From positions 3,224,001 to 3,288,000 of the forward strand of contig JADJTD010000001.1 in NCBI GenBank assembly GCA_016711345.1: 64,000 nucleotides of DNA, given 5' to 3'. The notes under the pieces were generated by a model. It was not told where the DNA came from. It was given only the letters and a program-made list of their open reading frames with translations, and searched no databases. The first letter of the stretch is position 1, and the number at the start of each line of letters is the position of its first letter. Of the stretch, positions 33,602-41,577 are shown one piece after another. This DNA comes from Chloracidobacterium sp. GTDB taxonomy: Bacteria; Acidobacteriota; Blastocatellia; Pyrinomonadales; Pyrinomonadaceae. Position numbers and translations under genes: made by a program.

Positions 33602-34048
33602 TCAACTCTTTTGCGGGATTTCCTCGCCTTCTTTAAAGAATTCAAGTGACGCTGAATTTAGGCAATAACGTTGGCCGGTTGGCGGAGGGCCGTCGGGGAA
33701 GACGTGGCCTTGATGGCCGCCGCATCTTGCGCAGCGAATCTCGACGCGGCGCATGCCGTAACTGTTGTCTTCGATGTTTGTCAGGTGGTCTTTGTCGAAG
33801 GGTTTGTAGAACGAAGGCCAGCCCGTGCCTGAATGAAACTTGGCACTCGAACTGAACAGTGGCAGCCCGCACAAACGGCAGGCGTAAGTGCCGTCAATTT
33901 TATTGTCGAGCAACGTCCCGCAAAACGCCGGTTCGGTGCCGTGGTCCAGGAGAATCCGATATTCTTCTTCGTTGAGGTCCTGGGCGAGACGTTCTATGGC
34001 TTCGGCTGATAATGGTGTTATGTCGTAGCCTGATTCCGATGTTTCCAT
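33602..34048 (-). CDS. msrB: Peptide-methionine (R)-S-oxide reductase
   Basis: MsrB reduces methionine-R-sulfoxide in proteins. The 148 residues include the zinc-binding pairs (CRLCGLPLF and CARCGGHQGH), the substrate-binding FHSGTGWPSFYKP, GMRRVEIRC and the catalytic cysteine in GQRYCLNSASL. ATG 34048 (METSESGYDI) is preferred; the frame is open to 34069. The short spacer upstream contains CGCAAAG-type repeats (34055-34090). Confidence 0.95.
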   Translation of the reverse strand: METSESGYDITPLSAEAIERLAQDLNEEEYRILLDHGTEPAFCGTLLDNKIDGTYACRLCGLPLFSSSAKFHSGTGWPSFYKPFDKDHLTNIEDNSYGMRRVEIRCARCGGHQGHVFPDGPPPTGQRYCLNSASLEFFKEGEEIPQKS

Positions 34049-34091
34049 ATGTAAAAAATTTTCACGCAAAGGAGCGAAGAACGCAAAGTGA

Positions 34092-35111
34092 CTATTCGCC
34101 GAAAACTTGTTTTTCGACTTTCCTTAGACGCTGTGCCATTTCGCCTAGTTTGCGAAAAGCTGCGGTCGAGCGGAGCCAATCACGGTTTTCAAATGCCGGT
34201 ATTCCCGACATTATTTTGCCCGGTTCGACATCGTGTGAAGTGGCGGATTTGGCTGTAAGCACAGCGTCGTCGCCTACTTTTAAATGACCGGCGATACCAA
34301 CCTGGCCGGTCAAGATTACTCGTTTGCCAATGTGCGAACTTCCGGCGAGACCTGTTTGGGCACATATAAGTGCGTTCTCATCAATGGTGCAGGAATGTCC
34401 GATCTGGACTAGGTTATCGATCTTGGCTCCTCGTTTTATTCGCGTTTCGCCGACAGACGCGGAATCTATCGCCGTGTTGGCACCGATCTCGACATCGTCT
34501 TCGAGAATGACCCTGCCTGTTTGGGGTATTTTCAGCCAGTGTTTGTTTTCGTCTCTAGCGTATCCGAAGCCGTCCGAGCCGATCGTGGAATTATTTTGAA
34601 CAATGCAGCGTTGCCCGATCTCACAGTTCTCTAGGATCGACACGCCGGAATGTATGATCGAGTCTTCGCCGATGGTGACGTTTGGATAGACCGTCACATT
34701 TGGCATGATCCGCACACCGTCAGCAATCACGCAGTCCGCACCGATTACCGCATTTGCGTGAATTTCGACATTATCTGCAACTTTTACAGTTTCGTCTATA
34801 ACAGCCGTCGGATGAATAAAAGGTTTGAGATCCTTTGCCGGAAAGAACAAGTGCATCGCTCTGGTGTATGCCAGGTAAGAGTCTTTTGCTCGCAGCACCG
34901 CTATATCGTCGCGTGCAATGGCAACGCCGTCATTCAAAAAAATGGCAGAAGCCTTGGTTTCCTTGATGTGCGGCAGATATTTTGGGTTGGCGAGGAAAGT
35001 AATATCGCCGCTGCCCGCAAGGTCCAATCCTGCGGTTGAGGTGATCTCAAGGTCAGGCGAGCCCTGCTCTATAGTCGAGAAGGTTGCTGTGGCCAATTCG
35101 GCAAGTTTCAT
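34092..35111 (-). CDS. lpxD: UDP-3-O-acylglucosamine N-acyltransferase
   Basis: LpxD performs the third step of lipid A synthesis, adding an N-linked hydroxyacyl chain. The 339 residues begin with the uridine-binding domain (about 1-100; GDITFLANPKY) and continue with left-handed beta-helix hexapeptide repeats (about 105-300), including GSDGFGYA and the catalytic His region NLVQIGHSCTIDENALICAQ. A C-terminal helix ends the protein. Its presence shows an LPS-type outer membrane. The gene stands alone here rather than in an lpxD-fabZ-lpxA cluster. Confidence 0.95.
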   Translation of the reverse strand: MKLAELATATFSTIEQGSPDLEITSTAGLDLAGSGDITFLANPKYLPHIKETKASAIFLNDGVAIARDDIAVLRAKDSYLAYTRAMHLFFPAKDLKPFIHPTAVIDETVKVADNVEIHANAVIGADCVIADGVRIMPNVTVYPNVTIGEDSIIHSGVSILENCEIGQRCIVQNNSTIGSDGFGYARDENKHWLKIPQTGRVILEDDVEIGANTAIDSASVGETRIKRGAKIDNLVQIGHSCTIDENALICAQTGLAGSSHIGKRVILTGQVGIAGHLKVGDDAVLTAKSATSHDVEPGKIMSGIPAFENRDWLRSTAAFRKLGEMAQRLRKVEKQVFGE

Positions 35112-35248
35112 CAAAATTTCCTTGATACGCGCCCAGCGCGTGTGTCACACTATTTTTACAAACAAATTAGCCCACGCAAAGCCCGCAGTCTTTGTTATTG
35201 GTTTTCTATGGTCTCATTTGTTAAATCGATAGGAGCAAAAAATACATT

Positions 35249-35851
35249 ATGACCCAGCCAACGTCAGACCCGACCGCCGGAAAGCAGCAAAGGACCTCAC
35301 CAATACGACGAGAACTGATTAGAAATGAGTTCCTTGATGGGAGCATAGCTCCGAAGCAAGCTGCAAACCGCTGGCATAATATTATCGCGACCAATTTTAT
35401 TGTCGCGATCGGCAGCCGTGTTCATCGCGGCACAAGCGAAGTCTACGGCGGCGATATGCCGGTTCGCTTAGGTACGAGTTCGATTTGTTTTCCTGACGTT
35501 GTTGTGGTCAGCGGAGAACCTGAATTTAGCGATGCAAGTGCCGAATTGCTTCTAAATCCGACTGTCGTTATTGAGATATCTTCGACAATGGCTAAATTCG
35601 GAGGACGTTCGCAAAAGCTTGAGGGCTTTCTCGCCATCCCGAAGATCAAGGAATGCCTGCTCGTCAATGAAAGCGAAATGCGCATCGAGCATTACGCCCG
35701 CCAAAACGCTAAGCAGTGGATCTATCGCATCTACGATGAACGTGAAGACGTGATCTCGCTCGAATCGATCAATTGCAAACTTTCACTTACCGAGGTCTAT
35801 GCTCAGGTCAAGATGACTGATGCGGGAATGACTTCGAAGGCTGCTGGTTAA
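35249..35851 (+). CDS. Uma2-family (DUF820) restriction-endonuclease-fold protein
   Basis: A 200-residue protein with the Uma2/DUF820 pattern: RHNIIATNF-like HNIIATNFIVAIG, VYGGDMPVRL, CFPDVVVVSGEP (the PD of the PD-(D/E)xK fold), PTVVIEISSTM, then KLEGFLAIPKIKECLLVNE. In most relatives the active-site segment reads VIEVLSPST; here it is VIEISSTMAK, so catalytic status is uncertain. AGGAGC lies upstream of ATG 35249. Such genes are abundant in cyanobacteria and Acidobacteria; their biological role is unclear. It abuts priA tail to tail with no gap. Confidence 0.85.
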   Translation: MTQPTSDPTAGKQQRTSPIRRELIRNEFLDGSIAPKQAANRWHNIIATNFIVAIGSRVHRGTSEVYGGDMPVRLGTSSICFPDVVVVSGEPEFSDASAELLLNPTVVIEISSTMAKFGGRSQKLEGFLAIPKIKECLLVNESEMRIEHYARQNAKQWIYRIYDEREDVISLESINCKLSLTEVYAQVKMTDAGMTSKAAG

Positions 35852-38113
35852 TCACATTAAATTTACCGGATCTATCTCGACGTACACGAACCGCAGATCA
35901 CAGCCGTTGTGTTCTGCGTCGGCGAGAGCGATGTCAAGAGTTTCTCTTAATGATCTGCGGCTGACAGCTTTGATTATTATTTGAAGGCGATATTCGTTTT
36001 TGAGACGAGACAGAGAAGCCGGAGCAGGGCCGAGGATGCGAGAGGTTTTTGCCGTATTTGCCGCATCGAGCGAACGCCGCAAGATATTAGCATTTTTTGA
36101 TGCGTAGGCAAGGTCGCGGTGCTTTATCATGATCGATGCCAGCACAAAAAACGGCGGATATCCCAGACGTTCGCGGAATTTTATTTCCTGTTTATAGAAT
36201 CCATCGTAATCCTGTTCTTTTGCGTGACGCAGAGCGTAATGTTCGGGATAATAAGTCTGAATCAGCACCTTGCCCGAACGAGTTCCTCTTCCGGAACGGC
36301 CCGCAACCTGAGTGATTAGCTGAAACGTTCGCTCGGCACTTCGCAAGTCCGGTAAGCCCAAACCAATATCTACCGAGATCACGCCTACGAGCGTTACATT
36401 TGGAAAATCGTGTCCTTTTGCAATCATTTGCGTGCCGACGAGCATATCAATGCCGCCCGCTGCGAATTTGAGCAGCACTTCGTCGATCTCGCCTTTGTGC
36501 GACATCGTGTCTCGGTCAACGCGGGCAATGCGCATTGCAGGGAATTTCTTTTCGAGTTGATCAGAAATGTTTTCAGTTCCTTCACCGACAAAATACAAAA
36601 ATTCGCTCTGACAGTGCGTGCAAACCTCTGGCACTTTTTCACGATAGTTGCAGTAATGACAAATCAGTTTGTTGTCGCGTCGGTGAAAAGTGAGAGTAAT
36701 GTCGCAATTTTTGCACTTCATCGTTTCACCGCACGTTCGGCACAAGACGAATTGCGAAAAGCCTCGTCGGTTGAGCAGAATGATGACTTGCTCACCTTTT
36801 TCATGCGTTGTTTTGATAGCCTCAAGCAGTTCCGGCGAGAGTGCGACATCTTTGCCCACGCGTTTGAAGACCTCGCGCATATCGATAAGTTGAGCATCCG
36901 CCAAGCCAAGATCGCCTATGCGTTCGGGCAATTGAAGATAGGTATATTTCCCGGTTTTGGCATTGTAGAAAGATTCCATCGCCGGAGTCGCTGAACCGAG
37001 AACGACAACCGCACCCGCAAAATGTGAACGCATTACCGCGACATCGCGAGCGTTATAAAAAGGCGACTCGTGCTGCCGATAGGACGCATCGTGTTCTTCA
37101 TCGACGATCACGAGGCCGATGTTTTCAAGCGGGGCAAACACCGCCGAACGTGTGCCGATTGCTATGCGAGCATCGCCGCGTCGGATTCGCGTCCATTCGT
37201 CAAAGCGCTCGCCTTGCGACAAATTTGAATGCAATATCGCCACGTCCGAACCGAATACAGTTCGCAACCGCCTTGAAAAAACAGGCGTCAAAGCGATCTC
37301 CGGCACCAGCATCAATGCAGATCTTCCAGTTTCCAATGCGATCTGCATTGCGCGAATGTAAACCTCGGTTTTGCCGCTTCCAGTCACGCCGTGAAGAAGA
37401 AACGCTTTGAATTCACCATCTTTCTTTAGGGCCGTTGTTATATGATCCAGTGCCGTTTGTTGCTTGTCCGTCAGCGTAAAGTCTTCGCGGTCAGGAAATT
37501 CCGCTCCGGCCAAAGGGTCGCGTCTTACGTCCTGTACAAATACTTCGACCATCCCGCGTTTTGCAAGAGTATTTATCGGCGACGCTCCCACATCGGCTTG
37601 CTCGATAATTTCTGTAAACAACATCGTGCCGCCGTTTGACGAGAGCAGGTCGATGATCCATTCCTGCTGGTCGGTTTGCGGTTTGTCATCGTCAGGAACG
37701 GTCGATAAAAGCCGAACGGCCTTGCGGCGTTTTGAGCGCACTTTTTCGGAATTCAGGCCGGCAGGCAAAGCCGCTTTGAGCATTTCGCCCCAAAAGCTGG
37801 CGTAATAGTCCGCCGTCCATTGCGTGAGTTTAAGTATTTCGGGTGTAATGAGCGGTTCCTCGTCCATTACTTCGATGATATTTTTGATCTTGGATTCGTC
37901 GATCTCGACATCTGCGGGAAGCTCAACATGAAGTCCGACGGCGTAACCAACCAGATTTCGCCGTCCAAATGGCAACTTGAGCCGAGCACCGATCTTTATT
38001 ACATCCTGCATCTCTTTCGGAACGCTGTATGTAAAAGCACGTCGAAGCGGAACCGGCAGAACAGCCTCTACAAATGTAGGCAGCGGTGAAGTTTTTGCCT
38101 TTGAAGTGGACAT
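35852..38113 (-). CDS. priA: Primosomal protein N' (replication restart helicase PriA)
   Basis: PriA recognises abandoned forks and reloads the replisome. The 753 residues show the 3'-DNA binding N-terminal domain, Walker A LLHGVTGSGKTEVY, DEEH box VIVDEEHDASYRQ, helicase motifs GSATPAMESFYN and QVAGRSGRGTRSG, and the zinc module CRTCGETMKCKNC...CHYCNYRE...CTHC. It is complete and close to E. coli length (732). Confidence 0.96.
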   Translation of the reverse strand: MSTSKAKTSPLPTFVEAVLPVPLRRAFTYSVPKEMQDVIKIGARLKLPFGRRNLVGYAVGLHVELPADVEIDESKIKNIIEVMDEEPLITPEILKLTQWTADYYASFWGEMLKAALPAGLNSEKVRSKRRKAVRLLSTVPDDDKPQTDQQEWIIDLLSSNGGTMLFTEIIEQADVGASPINTLAKRGMVEVFVQDVRRDPLAGAEFPDREDFTLTDKQQTALDHITTALKKDGEFKAFLLHGVTGSGKTEVYIRAMQIALETGRSALMLVPEIALTPVFSRRLRTVFGSDVAILHSNLSQGERFDEWTRIRRGDARIAIGTRSAVFAPLENIGLVIVDEEHDASYRQHESPFYNARDVAVMRSHFAGAVVVLGSATPAMESFYNAKTGKYTYLQLPERIGDLGLADAQLIDMREVFKRVGKDVALSPELLEAIKTTHEKGEQVIILLNRRGFSQFVLCRTCGETMKCKNCDITLTFHRRDNKLICHYCNYREKVPEVCTHCQSEFLYFVGEGTENISDQLEKKFPAMRIARVDRDTMSHKGEIDEVLLKFAAGGIDMLVGTQMIAKGHDFPNVTLVGVISVDIGLGLPDLRSAERTFQLITQVAGRSGRGTRSGKVLIQTYYPEHYALRHAKEQDYDGFYKQEIKFRERLGYPPFFVLASIMIKHRDLAYASKNANILRRSLDAANTAKTSRILGPAPASLSRLKNEYRLQIIIKAVSRRSLRETLDIALADAEHNGCDLRFVYVEIDPVNLM

Positions 38114-38276
38114 TTCGACAAAATGATACCGTATCGGGGAACATTTTGCCGAGATGTGTTGTCTAAGTTTGTAATTAGATCTACACGCGGAGACCGCTGA
38201 GTATGCGGATATATTTCTAAGATAAACAGCTTTTTCTCTGCGTTCTTTGCGGACTCTGCGTTAAACTTCTTAATAG

Positions 38277-38783
38277 ATGGAAGATTTGTTCAAACCTGAG
38301 GAAAAAAAGGGCATTAATAAGGTATTTGTTGCGGCATTGTTGATCGGTGCAGTCGTGATCGGAACTGCGATCTGGGTTTTGTCGTTCAAGCCCTCGATAG
38401 AAGATCAGACTGCAAAGATCCTTGAAGGCACATTACGTGAAGGCTCGCCGGAATTTGCGGATCTCACAAAGGACATTATTATTTCCACCGACCCGAACAC
38501 GATACAATCGCCGATGGCGACTGGAACGATCTCGATGTTTATCAACGGAAAGATACGCAACAAGGGCACGCGAACTTTGAATGCACTTGAGATCAACGTT
38601 AGTGTCGTCACTCAATTTGAAAAGGTCTTAAAGGAAAAACGCATTCTCGTTGTTCCCACGCAGGTTCCGCGACTCGAACCTGACCAAACTATTCCTGTTA
38701 CGTTATCGCTCGACGGCTTTGCAAAAGACGACGACCGCGCTAATATCCGGTGGAAAGTGACTGCTATCAGGGTTGAGAAATAA
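38277..38783 (+). CDS. Single-pass membrane-anchored protein, unknown
   Basis: A 168-residue protein with a short charged N-terminus (MEDLFKPEEKKG), one helix (about 15-36, VFVAALLIGAVVIGTAIWVL) and an extracytoplasmic beta-rich domain (about 75-165). The pattern ISMFINGKIRNKGTRTLNAL ... IPVTLSLDGF resembles FxLYD/DUF2393-type domains, in which a membrane-anchored beta-sandwich follows one helix; I cannot assign it firmly. The 163-bp upstream spacer carries a CTCTGCGTT...TTTGCGGAC repeat of the CGCAAAG family. Confidence 0.7.
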   Translation: MEDLFKPEEKKGINKVFVAALLIGAVVIGTAIWVLSFKPSIEDQTAKILEGTLREGSPEFADLTKDIIISTDPNTIQSPMATGTISMFINGKIRNKGTRTLNALEINVSVVTQFEKVLKEKRILVVPTQVPRLEPDQTIPVTLSLDGFAKDDDRANIRWKVTAIRVEK

Positions 38784-38793
38784 TTTAATGCAA

Positions 38794-38820
38794 CCCTTGC
38801 TAACGAGCGGGCCTCTGCTA
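38794..38820. repeat. REP-like repeat, half copy
   Basis: CCCTTGCTAACGAGCGGGCC (38794-38813), continuing TCTGCTA, matches the right arm of the repeats at 6643-6668 and 55709-55797. It sits between the convergent ends of the 38277 gene and the ABC ATPase gene and slightly overlaps the latter's 3' end. Confidence 0.5.
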
Positions 38821-39756
38821 CTGAGTTTGTTTTACAAATAATTCTTCAAGGGACTGTTTTACTGGTTGAATTGACGCGAGATGGCCGCCGGCTTGGCGGG
38901 TGATGTCGAGCACAGCGTCGATGTCTCTTTCGTCGAGGACATGTATGACTGCCCCGCTCGGCTTTGGAGCGAGTGTTGCACCGGAAATGAATTCGATCTT
39001 TTCGCGAATGGCATCGGCTGTGACATTTTGAACGCTGATCTCGAGAGCGCGAGATTGGCCGTCCGTAGCAAGGAGATCGTTGAGATTGCCGAACGCCGAA
39101 AGTTTGCCTCCGCGTAATATTGCGACCTCATCACACAGAGCTTCGATGTCGGATAGAATGTGCGTTGACATAAAAACGGTTGTGCCTTTATCGCGTAGGC
39201 CGGCAATGAGTTCGCGAACTTCGCGTCTTCCCACCGGATCGAGGCCGCTCATGGGTTCGTCCATAAAGACTATTTCAGGGTCGTTGATGAGCGATTGAGC
39301 GAGGCCGACGCGCTGCAGCATTCCTTTAGAATATTTACGAAGCTGTCTGCTGCGATCTTTCTCGGCGAGTCCGACCGCGTCCAAAAGGTGCTCACATTTG
39401 TCTTTGCGTTTTGCGGCATCGAAACCAAAAAGCTCGCCAAAATAATTCATTAGTTCGCGTGCGGTCAGGTAATCGTAAAAATAGGGATTCTCTGGACAAT
39501 AGCCTATGCGCCGGTGCATCTGAACATCTGAGATGTCATGGCCGAGGATCTTTGCCGAACCTTCAGTAGGGAAGATCAGGCTCATGAGAGTTTTGATCGT
39601 CGTCGTTTTTCCTGCGCCGTTGCCGCCGAGAAAGCCGAAGATCTGGCCAGGCCGAACGTTCAGCGTCAGGTCATCGAGAGCACGCACACGCTTCTTTTTC
39701 CAGAAACCTGTTTCATAGTCCTTAGACAGATTTTTTATCTCAACGGCGTATTCCAT
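38818..39756 (-). CDS. ABC transporter ATP-binding protein
   Basis: A 312-residue ATPase of the CcmA/DrrA export class. It has Walker A (GGNGAGKTTTIKTL), Q/PEN loop region YCPENPYFYDYLT, ABC signature (YSKGMLQRVGLAQ), Walker B (PEIVFMDEPMSGLDP) and the switch His (STHILSD), followed by a C-terminal extension of about 80 residues typical of this class. It starts 4 bp after a TPR gene that in turn overlaps an ABC-2 permease, so the three form one operon. The substrate is unknown. Confidence 0.92.
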   Translation of the reverse strand: MEYAVEIKNLSKDYETGFWKKKRVRALDDLTLNVRPGQIFGFLGGNGAGKTTTIKTLMSLIFPTEGSAKILGHDISDVQMHRRIGYCPENPYFYDYLTARELMNYFGELFGFDAAKRKDKCEHLLDAVGLAEKDRSRQLRKYSKGMLQRVGLAQSLINDPEIVFMDEPMSGLDPVGRREVRELIAGLRDKGTTVFMSTHILSDIEALCDEVAILRGGKLSAFGNLNDLLATDGQSRALEISVQNVTADAIREKIEFISGATLAPKPSGAVIHVLDERDIDAVLDITRQAGGHLASIQPVKQSLEELFVKQTQ

Positions 39757-39760
39757 ATTA

Positions 39761-40711
39761 TTAGCGTTGGGTCGTACGAGTATCCGGCAATCCGGTACGT
39801 TCTATATCGAGTGTTATGACGCAGCTATTTTTATCGAGAATGTAGGGTGCATCAGTCGGATCGACGAGTTGGTTTGCTTTGTTGATGCGAAAGTCTTTGC
39901 CCGACGGCAGTTTTATTGTCGCCAGCATTGGAAATATCTCAGCCAGATTGTTTGCACAGCGGCCAGATCTCTCTTTGAATTCTGCAAGGATGCGATCGAC
40001 AGCGTCGCGTTCGTCGAAAGAGTCAATTTCCTTGAGCCTTCTTTCTGCGGTGATTCGCGTTTGTTCGTCTTCTGCTCCTTCGAGCATATGACGATAGATG
40101 GCCCGTGCCGTTTCGCGGCTGCCGCCTTTGGTTTTCATCGAAGCGGCCATTATCTTCATGAACGATGCGGCACCTTCGATCTGCGATCCTTTTTCGTAGA
40201 TCTCGGAAGCTTTTTCATATTGGCCCAGACGCCAATATATGTAACCGAGATGCTGATAGAGACGCCATTCGTTTGGATTGTTCGCAATTCCTGTGGAAGC
40301 TAATTCCACGGCTTTTTCAGCGTCGATGGCGGGCATTATCATTGCTCCGAATGAATACGCTGCAATAAAATGCGGATCGACATCGGTCGCATTTTTGAGA
40401 AGCGGATACAGCAATCGCGGATTCAGATCGCGAAGGTCCTCGACATTGATAAAATCGGATTTAGACTTTGCCACCTTGTCGCCGATGTACTGCAGCGAAC
40501 GCGTAAAATACATATCCGCGATCAGGCCTTCCATTCCAAAGGCAAAACCCTTGAGCTTTGATCCATTTATGGTGAGATCCGAATCTGCATAATCATCTGG
40601 CAATTGCGGACGGGCGTTCGTCGTGAGATCGCTTAGAAAAAACACGGCTGCAAAACCTGCGATGATGATCGCGGCGGGCAGCAGTATCTTTTGTAAAACG
40701 TTCGATCTCAT
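39761..40711 (-). CDS. Membrane-anchored TPR protein within ABC exporter operon
   Basis: A 316-residue protein with an N-terminal anchor (about 8-30, ILLPAAIIIAGFAAVFFLSD) and tetratricopeptide-type helices: IADMYFTRSLQYIGD, ATDVDPHFIAAYSFGA, NPNEWRLYQHLGYIYWRLGQ, ASEIYEKGSQ and AIYRHMLEGAEDEQTRITAE. The C-terminus (about 245-316) has NNLAEIFP and FRINKANQLVDPTDAPYILD. It shares 1 nt with the permease gene (TAATG). Its job is probably scaffold or accessory for the exporter; no specific family is recognised. Confidence 0.8.
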   Translation of the reverse strand: MRSNVLQKILLPAAIIIAGFAAVFFLSDLTTNARPQLPDDYADSDLTINGSKLKGFAFGMEGLIADMYFTRSLQYIGDKVAKSKSDFINVEDLRDLNPRLLYPLLKNATDVDPHFIAAYSFGAMIMPAIDAEKAVELASTGIANNPNEWRLYQHLGYIYWRLGQYEKASEIYEKGSQIEGAASFMKIMAASMKTKGGSRETARAIYRHMLEGAEDEQTRITAERRLKEIDSFDERDAVDRILAEFKERSGRCANNLAEIFPMLATIKLPSGKDFRINKANQLVDPTDAPYILDKNSCVITLDIERTGLPDTRTTQR

Positions 40712-41505
40712 TATTTGAAGTTGCGGCGTCTGAAAACAACGATGGTTATAGTCAGCAGGATAATGTCATAGACGACAGCGTAGAGTAATGCTCCGCCGAA
40801 CATCGATGGCGGTGCGGCGATGCCGTTGGCGGTTTCGGTTATGTAACTGAAGTGAGCAAGGTTAGGCGCCAAATAATAAATGGCGTCGAAGACCACCTTC
40901 GCCGTTTGCGATCCAAGTGCCTGGGCGAGGTCACGCAGGCTTGCGCTGAAGTGGCCGATCACGAAGATGAAAAATGTGAGCAGAGCGGAGAGAGCAGGTG
41001 TGGAGAATGATGAGAACATTATCCCGACGGCTGTTAGTATGGTTAGTTCGAGAAATATCAGAAAGATCGCCGGCCAGATCGAGACCGCAAATTGCCGTCC
41101 GCCGACATAGAGCAGAGCGAGTGAGACGCCGATGCCCATCACGGCGACGTTTACGAACAGCGTTAGGCAGAGGCCGAGATATTTTCCGATGATAAATTCG
41201 CCGCGGCCTACTGGTTTTGAAAAGATCGCGTAGATGGTTCGTTTTTCGATCTCTTTCCAAACGAGGCTGACGCCGACGAAGATCGAGATGAACGTGCCGA
41301 AGATGAGAGTTGAACTAAGCCCGAGATTTACGATCACGCGTGCTTCTTGCCCGGCGGTCATTTCGCCGAGAAAGATCGCGCTCGCGGTGATGAGCAGGAC
41401 GAACAGTATCAGATTGTAGAGGATGCGATCACGAACGGCCTCGCGAAACGCATTTTTCGCGATGGCGAAGATTCGGGGCAGGGTTCCTGTTCCTTCGTTG
41501 GACAT
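40711..41505 (-). CDS. ABC-2 type transporter permease
   Basis: A 264-residue integral membrane protein with about six helices, beginning FAIAKNAFREAVRDRILYNL, a typical start of ABC-2/NosY-like permeases. Other helices include GLSSTLIFGTFISIFVGVSLV, LALLYVGG..., FLIFLELTILTAVGIMFSSF and YAVVYDIILLTITIVVF. It is coupled to the TPR gene and the ATPase gene downstream. The exported substrate is unknown; the family includes exporters of antibiotics, lipids and copper-related factors. Confidence 0.88.
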   Translation of the reverse strand: MSNEGTGTLPRIFAIAKNAFREAVRDRILYNLILFVLLITASAIFLGEMTAGQEARVIVNLGLSSTLIFGTFISIFVGVSLVWKEIEKRTIYAIFSKPVGRGEFIIGKYLGLCLTLFVNVAVMGIGVSLALLYVGGRQFAVSIWPAIFLIFLELTILTAVGIMFSSFSTPALSALLTFFIFVIGHFSASLRDLAQALGSQTAKVVFDAIYYLAPNLAHFSYITETANGIAAPPSMFGGALLYAVVYDIILLTITIVVFRRRNFK

Positions 41506-41577
41506 CTTTTTTGTTTGATTGAATCGCAGCCCAAGACATTGCTCTGCGTCAAATTATTTTATCATAAAAAACGCCGA

